A DNA stretch of 64,000 bases from Rallus limicola (taxonomy: Eukaryota; Chordata; Aves; Gruiformes; Rallidae): NCBI GenBank assembly GCA_022605955.1, contig JAKCOZ010000009.1, forward strand, positions 372,001 to 436,000, written 5' to 3'. Under the pieces are notes generated by a model. That model ran no database searches. It saw only the letters and a list, made by a program, of their open reading frames with translations, and was not told where the DNA came from. Shown one piece after another: positions 31,386 through 42,010 of this stretch. How positions within the stretch are numbered: the stretch's first letter is position 1; the number at the start of each line of letters is the position of its first letter. The position numbers and the translations under genes were made by a program.

Positions 31386-32345
31386 TCATTTCTGGAGAGA
31401 CGTAGGAAGTTTATCATTATTGAGAAACATCTTTGAAATCACTTTCTTAATGCCATCCTTGAGTTCCTGGTTCCTCATACTGTAGATGAGGGGGTTCATT
31501 GCTGGAGGTACCACTGAGTACAGCACTGCCACCACCAGGTCGAGGGTTGGAGAAGAAATGGAGAAAGGCTTCAGGTAGGCAAATACATCAGTGCTGATAA
31601 ATAGGGTTACCACAGCCAAGTGAGGGAGACATGTGGAAAAGGCTTTGTGCCATCCCTGCTGAGAGGGGATCCTCAGCACGGCCCTGAAGATCTGCACGTA
31701 GGACACCACGATGGAAATAAAACACCAAAATGCAAAACAGACACTAGCTACAAGAAGGCCAACTTCCCTGAGATAGGTGCCTGAGCAGGAGAGCTTGAGG
31801 ATCTGGGGGATTTCACAGAAGAACTGGTCCACAGCATTGCCATGGCAGAGAGGTATTGAAAATGTACTGGCTGTGTGCAGCACAGCAGTAAGAAAACCAG
31901 TGCCCCAGGCAGCTGCTGCCATGTGGACACAAGCTCTGCTGCCCAGGAGGGTCCCGTAGTGCAGGGGGTGGCAGATGGCAGCGTAGCGGTCAAAGGACAT
32001 GATAGTGAGAAGATACAATTCTGCTGAGACAAAAAAGACAGACAGAAAAACCTGTGAAGCACAATGTGCATAGGAAATAGCTCTGATGTCCCAGAGGGAA
32101 TTTACCATGGATTTGGGGACAGTGGTAGAGATGGAGCCCATGTCAAGGAGGGAGAGGTTGAGGAGGAAGAAGTACATGGGGGTGTGGAGGCGATGGTCAC
32201 AGGCTACAGCGGTGATGATGAGGCTGTTGCTCAAGAGAGCAGCCAGGTAGATGCCCAGGAAGAGCCAGAAGTGCAGGAGCTGCAGCTCCGGTGTGTTTGC
32301 AAATGCCAGGAGGAGGAACTCGGTGATGGAGCTGCTGTTGGACAT
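31386..32345 (-). CDS. Olfactory receptor, family 14-like (319 aa)
   Basis: Odorant receptor GPCR, single coding exon. The start ATG at 32343-32345 gives MSNSSSITEF with an N-linked glycosylation site at N3. A CAG acceptor-like site lies about 25 bases upstream (ctcctatgacag), as expected for an intron in the 5' UTR. Seven hydrophobic segments are present: TM1 near 25-48, PMYFFLLNLSLLD at 57-69, TM3 ending DRYAAIC at 119-125, KAFSTCLPHLAVV at 234-246, and NPLIYSMRNQELKDG at 284-298. Cys95, 167, 177 and 187 match the usual disulfide positions. Oddities: TM1 reads LLSNS where the neighbours have LLGNG, and MAYDRY is MSFDRY. The length is normal and the frame intact, so it is probably functional. 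Confidence 0.9.
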   Translation of the reverse strand: MSNSSSITEFLLLAFANTPELQLLHFWLFLGIYLAALLSNSLIITAVACDHRLHTPMYFFLLNLSLLDMGSISTTVPKSMVNSLWDIRAISYAHCASQVFLSVFFVSAELYLLTIMSFDRYAAICHPLHYGTLLGSRACVHMAAAAWGTGFLTAVLHTASTFSIPLCHGNAVDQFFCEIPQILKLSCSGTYLREVGLLVASVCFAFWCFISIVVSYVQIFRAVLRIPSQQGWHKAFSTCLPHLAVVTLFISTDVFAYLKPFSISSPTLDLVVAVLYSVVPPAMNPLIYSMRNQELKDGIKKVISKMFLNNDKLPTSLQK

Positions 32346-34420
32346 TTGATTCCTCTGAGCATGGGGCACTGTCATAGGAGAAAATGTCAGTGAGCAGTTA
32401 GGTGTCCTGATGTCACATGGCATATCCCGTGGGTCAGCTGGGGTCAGCTGTCTCCTCTGTGTCCCATTGCAACTCCTTTTGCAGCTGCTCACTCACTCCC
32501 CTGTGGTGGGATAGGGATCAGAAAAGCAAAAGTGAGAAAACTCATGGGTTGAGAGAAAGACAGTTTAATAGGTAAAGCAAAAGCCACATGCAAAAGCAAA
32601 GCATGACAAGGAATTCATTCCCCACATCCCATGGCAGACAGGTGTCCAGCCATTTCCAGGACATCAGGGCTCCATCACACATAACAGTTCTTTAGGAAGA
32701 GAAACTCCATCACTCTGAATGCTGCCACGTGTTCCCCCCTCCTTCCCCCAGCCCCTTATCAGCTGAGGATGAGTTTGTGCACTCACAGTCATCCTGCTTG
32801 CAGAGCAGGCTGAGGAGCAGAAAAGGTCTTGCCTTTGTGCAGGCACTGCTCTGCAGTAAAACAAAAAAACACATCTCTTTATTATCAACACTGCTTCCAG
32901 CACAAATCCAAAACTTAACCCCTGACTAGATACTATGAAAATAATGAATTCTACCTCAGCTGAAACCAGGACATTATGGGAAAGTACTTTGAGCAGTATC
33001 AATCCCACAGACCCTCCCTCTCTCTCATATACAGACCCTTTCCTTTTTCTAGGAGACCTTCCTTCAGCTCTGTGGTGGAGGGGCCCTAGTTTGTCCTGGC
33101 CAGCTGTGTGGTAAAGATCAGGGACTCTGCCCATGGGCTCTTGAGAAGTCAGAACAAGTCTGCAGCAGTGGAAATGGTGAGAGCTGGGCATGCCACCTCC
33201 CAGGCACCAACACTGCCAGGTAGTGGCCCTCAGTCCCTGTGCTCTGCAGAGGGGCCTGGGCTGGAGAGATGCCTCGTGGCTCTGCTGCAGTTCTGGCTGC
33301 AGAGGAGGTAGTTCATGCCTTGGACACCAGAGCCCTGGGAGCAGAGGCTTTGCTGGCAGGAGAGGAGGCTAGGGCGCTTGCTCAGAGGATGGGAGGATAT
33401 TGCATTGGAGGAAATCGTAGAAAGGTTTCTGAAATCTCCCTCTAACAAATTTGTTTTTAAATTTCTTCTCATTCCCTGATTGTATTCTTGCTGCTTGGAA
33501 AATTTTCTCCTGGAAGGTGAGAGCTCGTTTCCCTCTGAGCAATCAGCCACCCAATCCAACCCTCTGTGCACTGACCTTGGACCTACAGAACCTGCCTGTT
33601 CACAGGGCACTGCCTGGGAGCATGTTCCTGTTTGCAGGCTGGAAAAAAAGACAAGTCAGACTAAGCTTGATGGATCCAGCAAAGGCGATCCTGGTTCTGA
33701 CCACAGGCAGGAGTGTGGCTGAAGGTGCTTCAAAAGATTCCTATAGACCTATTGGTAACTCAAAGTTACAGCCCAGCAGTCTCAGTAACTCGTTCAAATG
33801 TAAAACTTTTTTTCCATTTCTCCATTTAAATTTCCTGAACATTAGAAATTGAAAACATCGGCTCAGGAATGTTCCTTGTTTTTATAGTAATCCTTGCCTT
33901 GACTTTCTCCTTGAAACCTCCTGTTGGAAATACTCTGGAGATGACCTGAAGCTCTGTGAAAGTCCTGGCCAATGCATCACCCTCTAAGCAAATGAAGGGC
34001 CTTTCTAGTTCCAGTACTTGCTCCTTGCTCCCACAGCTTCTCAGGTACATTACCCAGCAGCCCAAGACTTACTGTGAAAAGCACAGTGAAGGTTCCACCT
34101 CCAGAGCGCCCTACGCATCTTTCCATTGCTGACTGCCTTTAACCTCTCTTCCTCTCATTCTCTTCACTGCCTGCAGGCAGTGCCTCAGCCCTGCTTCAGT
34201 TTACAGAGGAGTTGCTCCTGGGCAGAGCTTCCTCTCTGCAGAGCTGCCCACTTACAGGGAGCTGCCTCCATCCCAGGAGCCCAGCGCAGCTCAGCAGCAG
34301 AGGAGCAGCCCACAGCAACGCTTTCTCCCTCCCCTCTGGGGCACCTGGGTGAACCTGCTGTATTACAGGCTAAGGGGACCACTGATCTTTCCACACTTAG
34401 CTAGGGACAGCACTTCTTTC
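32346..34420 (-). other. Receptor upstream region, related to those of the neighbours
   Basis: No coding region seen. 33240-33370 resembles 38530-38690 (both include gcagaggctttgctg), and 34130-34400 resembles 39710-40020 and 24360-24640. It is part of the duplicated receptor unit and possibly includes the promoter. Confidence 0.5.
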
Positions 34421-36015
34421 CAGCACTGTTTTTCCTGTCAGTGATACAGTTAGGTCTAAGCATCACTTTTTTTGGTTCTGGGTTTACACCAGTCACCCAG
34501 ACAGGGCAGCTCCTCAGTTTTATGGCCAAGTACAGGCCTGTGGCACTAGCTCAGATGCCGAAGATGCCTAGCACATGGTATGCTGACAGAGGAGTTTTAG
34601 GACCTATCACACAGCAATCCCCATCCAGAACATCCGACACCTCCAGTGGCATCTGTGAGCTTGCTGCTTATGAACACCTTACTGAATGCCACCACTGCAG
34701 TGAAGCAATGCCTGTCCCATGTGTTCCCATTAGATGCATGAGGGAGTGCAGGTGTACAGGGCACACCGCAGCAGGGTCTAGACTCATGGTAACATTTTCA
34801 AAGGCTGCTGATTCTTCTTACCCCCATCCATTATTCACCTCTGTGATGATACAATCAAGGAACAAGCAAATGATTTTCACAGCCTTCCCAGACAACAAGA
34901 TGTCCATAAACAAGACCATTTTCAGCAGCAACATTGTTCTTCTTGGAGATCAGCTTCCCCTCCACCACAGGCCCTCGGGGCCACTGAGACGCTGCAGCCA
35001 GATTCCTGCCAGTACTGCACAGTCCAAACCAGTTTCTCTCAGCACTGGAGAGCACAGGGTTTGTGCTCTTTGTGAGCCTCTCATTTATCTTTACTTTGCT
35101 ATCTACTATCCACCCCAGTAGCAAGGTCTTTGCTTGCACAGAATCCTGGTTGCCAGCCCTGTGACAAGTCTGAGGTTGGCCCTGGTGGCACCAAGCTGAG
35201 GGGCTGCAGCCCTGGTGTGCACAAATGGCCTCAGTGTGGAGCACAGACAGGAGGAACTGGAGTCCTGTGCACTGTCACAGAGGTGTGAAATTGATCTCAT
35301 ACCTGCTGAGGTGTGGTGGGACAGGCCATAAGCCTTGAGGTGCTGCAATGAATGGATACAGGCTCTTCAGAAGGGACAGGTGGGGGTGATCAGAAGGGGG
35401 ATTCCCTCAGTGTGGATGTGTGGAGGTCCTCTCTGCAATGAGCAGCGTCATGGGTTAGCTCTTGGAAGTGAGGGTCTCAGGAGAGACAAGATAGACATTG
35501 CGGTGGGAGATAAATACCTGCAATCAAGTGAGGAAGAGGACAAAGACTTAAAGCAATTTGAGGAAGTCTATTGATCGCACATCAGTCCTTAACACTCACA
35601 GGAAGGGGAAACTACATGGTGCAAACAGTCCCAGGGGGTTCTTCTGGTTCCTGGGACAAATTCCTTAGCACAGCTGCCAGGTGTCCCAACAGAGGTGATG
35701 CTCACCCGGACCTGGTACTTGCAGTCATGGAAAAGTTGATCCAGGATGTGAAATGCAGTGTCACTCTGACCTGAACTGTGCTGTAGGCATACTGGTCTCC
35801 AGCCACAGGCACAGCCATGCCTGGCCATTGACCTTCTTGATTCTGAGTGACAGACTCGCTTCCTAGCTCGATCCATTCTGGCAGAACACCATCCCTTAAG
35901 TGCCAGACTCCTGCCAATAGAGAAAGTTCCAGCACAGCCATGTCACTACAGTGCTGGTATAGCCGTGCCCTTGGAAGTGCTCAGTGTGCCAGGGCCAAAT
36001 GATTTCCAACAATCA
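34421..36015. other. No supported gene
   Basis: A 226-codon plus-strand frame at 34441-35121 has no recognisable domain, a haphazard composition and no splice or duplicate support, so it is not called. The remaining sequence is unique-looking. Confidence 0.4.
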
Positions 36016-36049
36016 ATTTCACAGAAGAACTGGTCCACAGCATTGCCAT
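36016..36049 (-). pseudogene. Short olfactory receptor relic
   Basis: About 34 bases match the second extracellular loop of the neighbouring receptors (GNAVDQFFCEI region), identical to 31810-31842. The flanks show no receptor similarity. It is either the last scrap of a deleted gene or a small templated insertion. Confidence 0.6.
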
Positions 36050-36581
36050 ACACATAAACCAAACACATATAAAGAGACAAACAGAAATATATTGGTCCCA
36101 GTGAGATATGCCAGTTATAATTGTAAAGGATTTCCTTGTTTGAGTTTAAAATAAAAAATCCCAATGCATCAGCACCCCTCAACAGGGAATATTTGAGACT
36201 GGAGAAAACTGGCTTCATCCTGGCAGATCATTCTCATAAGATTTGTAACTGAAAGGTGTGTCTCACTTCAGTGGGTATGCTGGTTACAGCCTGCTGTGAC
36301 AGAAATACAAGGGACAGTATGGCAGTGAGGAAAGATCATCACTGAAAAGATCATACCCTGCTCTTGTCCATGGTCACGGCTCCAAGGAAGCAGCAGCCTG
36401 AACTGACACCTGGCAGAAAGAGTTTGTCCACTGAGGCACCAAGGATGAGCCCCAAGGGCCACTGGTGCTGCTCCTCCATGAAGCAGCTGTGCTCTTGGCT
36501 CCTAAACCCCTCCTGCATTCTGGTGCTGCACTCTCAGCTCCAGAGGAGGTAAAAAAGCTGAGACAAAACATTTTCTGCTGA

Positions 36582-36587
36582 TTTATT
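36582..36587 (-). terminator. Polyadenylation signal (AATAAA, minus strand)
   Basis: TTTATT on the plus strand, about 200 bases past the stop of the receptor at 36786. Confidence 0.4.
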
Positions 36588-36785
36588 GAGTCAAGTTCCA
36601 TATGTACATATCTTTGGGTTAGAAGAAAAGAAGGCCAAAAATAGGATTATTGAAAGGGAAATAATATCAGGAGTATAAACAAAGGGAAAAAAACACATAC
36701 ACAATGAAAAAATGCAAATATGAACAAAATACAGTCCTGGCTTTTCCTGAGACAGCCTGGAAGTCCTGTGAAGACTGTTGGCCCC

Positions 36786-37721
36786 TTACGGATGCTGAAG
36801 TAGCACGTATTCAAATAGGTTCCTTAAGGCATCCCTTAGTTCCTTGTTCCTCATGCTGTAGATGAGGGGATTGACTGCTGGAGGTAAAATCGAGTACAGA
36901 ATTGCCACCACCAGGTCCAGCAACGGGAAGGAGATAGAGTGAGGTTTCAGGTAGGCAAAGGTGCCAGTGCTGATGAACAGGGAGACCACAGCCAGGTGAG
37001 GGAGGCAGGTGGAAAAGGCTTTGTGCCGTCCCTGCTCCGAGGGGATCCTCAGCACAGCCTTGAAGATCTGCACATAGGACACCACAATGAACACAAAACA
37101 CACAGAGAGCAATATACCACTGACCATGAGAAGCCAAACTTCTCTGAGGTAGGCATTTGTGCAGGAGAGCTTGAGGATCTGGGGGATTTCACAGAAGAAC
37201 TGGTCCAGGGTATTGCCGTGGCAAAGGGGCAGTGAAAATGTATTGGCTGTGTGCAGCAGAGCATAAAGAAACCCACTGCCCCAGGCAGCTGCTGCCATGT
37301 GGACACAAGCTCTGCTGCCCAGGAGGGTCCCGTAGTGCAGGGGGTGGCAGATGGCAGCATAGCGGTCGTAGGCCATGACAGTGAGAAGACAGCACTCTGC
37401 TGACAGGAAAAGGAGAAAGAAAAAGACCTGTGTAGCACATCCCATGTAGGAAATATCCCTGCTGTCACACACCCAGTTGTCCATGGCTTTGGGGACAGTG
37501 GTAGAGATGGAGCCTAAGTCAAGGAGGGAGAGGTTGAGGAGGAAGAAGTACATGGGGGTGTGGAGGCGATGGTCACAGGCTACAGCAGTGATGATGAGGC
37601 CATTGCCCAGGAGGGCAGCCAGGTAGATGCCCAGGAAGAGCCAGAAGTAAAAGAGCTGCAGTCCCTGTGTGTCTGTGAATGCCAGGAGGAGGAACTCAGT
37701 CATGGAGCTGCTGTTGGACAT
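36786..37721 (-). CDS. Olfactory receptor, family 14-like (311 aa)
   Basis: Odorant receptor GPCR with all the hallmarks: MSNSSSMTEF start at 37719-37721 with a glycosylation site at N3, LLGNGLII in TM1, PMYFFLLNLSLLD in TM2, MAYDRYAAIC at the end of TM3, Cys residues of the second extracellular loop, KAFSTCLPHLAVVSLF in TM6 and NPLIYSMRNKELRDAL in TM7. The frame remains open 81 codons upstream of this ATG, but that extension is not shared by the paralogues and carries an acceptor-like cacttacttag, so the internal ATG is preferred. Length and motifs are normal. It is the most canonical receptor in the window. Confidence 0.93.
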   Translation of the reverse strand: MSNSSSMTEFLLLAFTDTQGLQLFYFWLFLGIYLAALLGNGLIITAVACDHRLHTPMYFFLLNLSLLDLGSISTTVPKAMDNWVCDSRDISYMGCATQVFFFLLFLSAECCLLTVMAYDRYAAICHPLHYGTLLGSRACVHMAAAAWGSGFLYALLHTANTFSLPLCHGNTLDQFFCEIPQILKLSCTNAYLREVWLLMVSGILLSVCFVFIVVSYVQIFKAVLRIPSEQGRHKAFSTCLPHLAVVSLFISTGTFAYLKPHSISFPLLDLVVAILYSILPPAVNPLIYSMRNKELRDALRNLFEYVLLQHP

Positions 37722-40030
37722 AGGAAACCTTAGGGCAGAGGGCCCTAAGTAAGTGGCAGTGAGGTGAAGACAGACTTCTCTTAACAAAACCTGTCCCTCA
37801 CACCTCCCTGTCTTTCCATTAAAAGCTTCCACAGCTCTCTGAGTTGAGCTCTGGTTGGTGCTCACTTGGGGTGCAATGGGCAGCTGGGAATTTTGTGGAG
37901 GTTTTGGTCTTGCTGTGCACCCAGAGGCAAACAGGAACCAGGAGTGATCTCTGACTAAATCCATTCATGACATTCAAGATCTTTTGGGCATCATTCCTCC
38001 CAGTACACCTGACTACAGAGCAGGGGCGTCATTTATTTTGTTCCATTTCCCCATTCACAGTCAAGGAGTGTTTTTTTGAAGGTAGGATTTCTGCTCCACT
38101 ACAGTGCTAGGAGGGTAAGGGACAGACCCTTAATGCACAGGTTAGAGAGCCACTCGATCACTCCTGCTGTCAACTGCCCTTGACTCACTTCTTTGAGCCA
38201 GACGTTGATCATATTCAGCGACTCCCCTGAAAGAAAATTGAATACTGCTGAGAGCAGAAGAATCCAGTTTCAAAGTTTAGATGTTCATTACACTCCCCTC
38301 CCCAGGGAAAAGCTCTGCACTTCTGGATACCCTGAAGATGGGGTATCCTTAATGGGGAGCCGGGTTTATCCTCACTTCATTGTGCAGACACTGATAAGTT
38401 TAGTCACTTTAGTCTGGTGGACCCAGGTATGACCTGCAGGACCAGTTGCTGAGCTGCTGCTGCAAACCCCATCCCAGTGAACCTTAACACAAGATCATGA
38501 GCAGCAGGGATCGCTGGAGAAAAAAGGAGACATGCCACAGTGCTTCTCCAAAGGCAGGCATGGCCAGGGAGGCATAGAGAGCACTCAGGAGAGTTAGGTC
38601 TCCTCTGCCATGGCTACAGAGGAGGCTGCTCCGGCCCTGGACCCCACAGCCTTGAGGGCAGAGGCTTTGCTGAGTGGGAGACAAAACCATGGACTTAGGA
38701 AAAAAGCCTGTTGGCTGATGAGCTGACAGGGAGGTGCCTAAATCTGTCCTCCCAGGCTTTTCTGTCAGCACTTTCTCCTCACCCCCTGCCCGTGTTTCTG
38801 TTTCTTGGAGTTGTCCCTGCTGGGATCTGTTTCACTGTACCCAGGTCTCCTCCCTGTCAGTGCTCACAGAGCCCATTTCATCTGCTGTGCACTCACCTCT
38901 ACCCTGAAGGCCCCTCCTGTCAGCAGAGAACTTCCCAGGAGTATCACTGTGTTTGGAAGTCCTGAGGAGCAGATCAGACAAATGCCAATGAGACCACAGA
39001 ATTTATGGGGCTGTCTGTAGGCAAACTAATGGCTGAAGGGACTTTATCAGGTTCCTAACAGACCTACTGGTCTCTCAGCGTAATGCTTTGAGAGTTCAAT
39101 CAATCAGCCTTGATGACTTGGTTATCATTTCCTCCACAACCGCAGCAGGGAACTGAAAACAGAACCTGGGAAAGAAACCTTTCCTTCCAAGGAGTCCTTG
39201 GCTTGATGTCCTTTTTGAAAAGTCTCATTGGAAGTGTCCTGGGGTACTCCGGAGCTATAAGCAGGTATGACCCACACAGCACCATCTCGAGAGCAGGACT
39301 GTTTTCTGCCCTGCTGCGTGTCACTCCTTCCACCCACAGCTTCTCCCCCCATTGCCATGTGGATCTCCTGAGCATGCTGAGGTCTGACCCTGGCAGGCAG
39401 CAGAGTCCCTGCCCTTGCACGCAGCCCTTGGGGTGAAGGGACCCCGCTCTGAAGGTGCCCTGGGCACCCTTGGCTGCATATGCAGTTTCACAGACCTGCA
39501 GTCATCCCTGACACAAAGCAGCCACCATGCCCCATCCCTGATAGAGTAGCAGGACAGCACGCCTTGTACCTCTCTACACAGGAAGACTTGAAATTCTTGA
39601 TGGCAGATAGCATAATCTGTGGGCTGTCCCAGATTTATGAGATCCACCCAGGAACTGTAGCTGCATTGCACTTACCACATCGAGGCCTGTGAGGATTTGT
39701 CCCTCAGCATCCTCTCATTCAGGACTGCTTTTAACCTGTCTCATGTGCTCCTCTGTGTGCCTGCAGGCAGTGCCTTCAGCCCTTCTGCGCTGTGCAGAGG
39801 AGCTGTCTCCCTGCTACACTGCTCACTTGCAATGAGTTCCCTCTGTCCCAGGAGCCCAGCAGAGCTCAGCCCAAGACGTCACTTTTTCTGCTCTTACCCA
39901 CCCCGCCCTACACTGTCTCCAGATGTCACTGGGAGTCCCCAGGAATCTGCTTGGAAAGAAACAGAAAGAAGCACTGATCTTCCCTCTCTCAGTTCTGCAG
40001 ACACTGCTTTCCAGCAATGTCTTCCCCCCA
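37722..40030 (-). other. Receptor upstream region, duplicated unit
   Basis: No coding region seen. It aligns piecewise with 22449-24660 and 32346-34420 (see those entries). The shared order shows that the duplication unit was receptor plus about 2 kb upstream. Confidence 0.5.
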
Positions 40031-40089
40031 CCACCACCCCACGCCTTGGAGTCAGTTAGTTTTGAGAATCAACTTTCCTTTTCCCACTA

Positions 40090-40500
40090 TTAGACACAGC
40101 TTCTCATCCATAAACAGCCCCAAGTCCTTCTCCTCAGTAATGTTCCCAGTCCATTGTCTGCCCAGTTGGGGGTTCTGCTTGGGATTGCCCTGGCAGGATC
40201 CAGCACTTGGTCTTGAACTTCATGTTGTTTGCATGGGTCCACTACTCAAGCCTTTTAAGGTCCCTCTGGATGGCATCCCCTCTTTCAGCATGTTGACTGC
40301 ACCTCACAGCTTGATGTCATTGCCAAACTTTCTGAAGGTGCACTTGATCCTACTGTCCAGTCGTTAAACAGCACCAGTCCCAGTACTGACTCCTGAAGAA
40401 CACCACTCATCACTGCTTTCCTCTTGGACATCGAGCCATTGCCTGCTCTGTTTTAGGGCTACCGTTCAGCCAGTTCCTCAAGTCCTCATGCTGTTTGCTG
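40090..40500 (-). mobile_element. CR1 reverse-transcriptase remnant, antisense
   Basis: Antisense blocks such as ggtccctctggatggcatcc and caccactcatcactg correspond to the CR1 RT region around the FADD motif and the SGVPQGSVLGP region. Many indels; no open frame. Confidence 0.75.
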
Positions 40501-41485
40501 CTTTGTTGATAATCACCTGCAAACCCATGTATCAGCTGTACTGAAAATCCATCCCCAATCCTGTCATCTCCTGTGTTACTCAGACTGTGCTGTTTTCCTG
40601 GAGCCACCTGAACTCTGTGGTTTTTCAGCTGTGCTGTCTCTTTACACACAGTGATTTCCCTTGTTAAGGGATGTCAGGAATCCAAGTGACTACAGATACT
40701 GAAAACAGAGCTGTGGAAGTAACGCAGCTGAAGTAATAGGTCTCTTCTGCCCCTCATCAACACCTCATAGGGAGAACTCCATAGATGTGCAGCTGGGATC
40801 TGAGAATGCTCTCACAGGATATACTGAAGGAGGGTGTCTTAGTTCTTTACTCCAGTATCAGCTGTCGACCTGCGATGATTCAATAGTTAATTGAGAGCAT
40901 GAGCCCTGCCACTCTGGTTTTCCAGGGTGGCAGAAAAGAGCTGAGAGGGTTGTCAACTTTCTTCATCCCCCACAGTTAACCCCTTTTACAAAGAATGCTG
41001 ATGCTGCCTTTAGACTTTAAAATACCTGGGAGGATTGGGGTCCATACAGTGGGATCCTGAGAATGGAATGTGGATCATCCCATCTGCCTATAGTTATATG
41101 TCATTCTATGGGGGCAGGATCTTTAAGGGTCCCTAGGAAGCTCTTCACATCACAGCTTTTCTCTTTGATACTCAAGAGTTGTGCTATCTGGCTCAAATAT
41201 TCAAAGAGAAATTAATTCAAAAAGAAGTCAGAATTTCTGTGTTTTAGAATAGACAGTATTTGCGTGTTTTAAGAATAGATTTGTTTTGGATTTCTGTAGA
41301 ACATGGCTGTAACTGTGAGCTGTTTCATGAATGTGGGTACAAAACTGAGCCATAACAGTGCAACAGCCTTGAAACTAAAGAGAGTGAAGATGGAGAGTCA
41401 TAAATAATGAGACCAAAGACTGATTGAGAGACAGAGTATATCTTGTTTTCAGCTAAAAGGCGTTCCTAACTGGTATGTGCAGGAA
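40501..41485. other. No gene seen
   Basis: Unique-looking sequence that becomes AT-richer from 41.1 kb. No coding signal or repeat recognised. Confidence 0.4.
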
Positions 41486-41848
41486 TGTGTTTTTTGAGCT
41501 CAGGTAACTCTGGATAAGAAACATAAAGAGCACGGCCTAGAGTGAGGAAGATGTCCAGCCTTCATCCCTGAAGACTGGAAGACCCCTGAGTGTCCCTGAC
41601 CATGCTCTATCTGGGAGGAGCTAATGGAAATTACTTCCTGGAAGTAATCTGCATAACCCTGCCTTTTCTTAGAAATCATAATGAATATGTAGAGTTAACA
41701 TGTATAAATATGAGAAATTTGGCTTTAATGGGGGCACACATTGGGAGTAGTGATCGATCCCCTGTGCACCCAGCGCTGCAATTAAGGATCCCTGCTTCAC
41801 AGTCACCAAGGCTGGTGAAGTTTGATTCCAGCTTCCCGAGGCTTCACA
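41486..41848 (+). repeat. LTR-like element (family C), probable solo LTR
   Basis: Begins tgtgttttttgagc, contains tgtataaatatgag (about 41700) and ends cccgaggcttcaca. It aligns with 1728-2075. No internal retroviral sequence lies on either side. Confidence 0.55.
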
Positions 41849-41879
41849 GGCACTAGAGAGGAAGATTCCCCTGCAGCCC

Positions 41880-42010
41880 ATGAAGGAGACCATGTGGAGC
41901 AGTCTGGACAACCTGGGCTAGTGAAGGTTTCCCTGCCCACAGCAGGGGGGTTGAAACTAGATGGCCTTTGAGGTACTTTCCAACCCAAACATTCTATGAT
42001 TCTATGATAA
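41880..42010 (+). mobile_element. CR1 3' end
   Basis: Has ggaggttgaaactagatggcc-type sequence (ggggggttgaaactagatgg), actttccaacccaaa and the tail attctatgattctatgata. Short truncated copy. Confidence 0.9.

Noticed and set aside
34441..35121. 226-codon plus-strand ORF between two receptors
   Set aside because: No recognisable domain, no coherent hydrophobicity or repeats, no paralogous copy with the same frame, and it lies in a shared receptor-flank region.
37722..37964. 81-codon N-terminal extension of the receptor at 36786
   Set aside because: Not shared with paralogues, contains an acceptor-like site, and the downstream ATG gives the normal receptor start.
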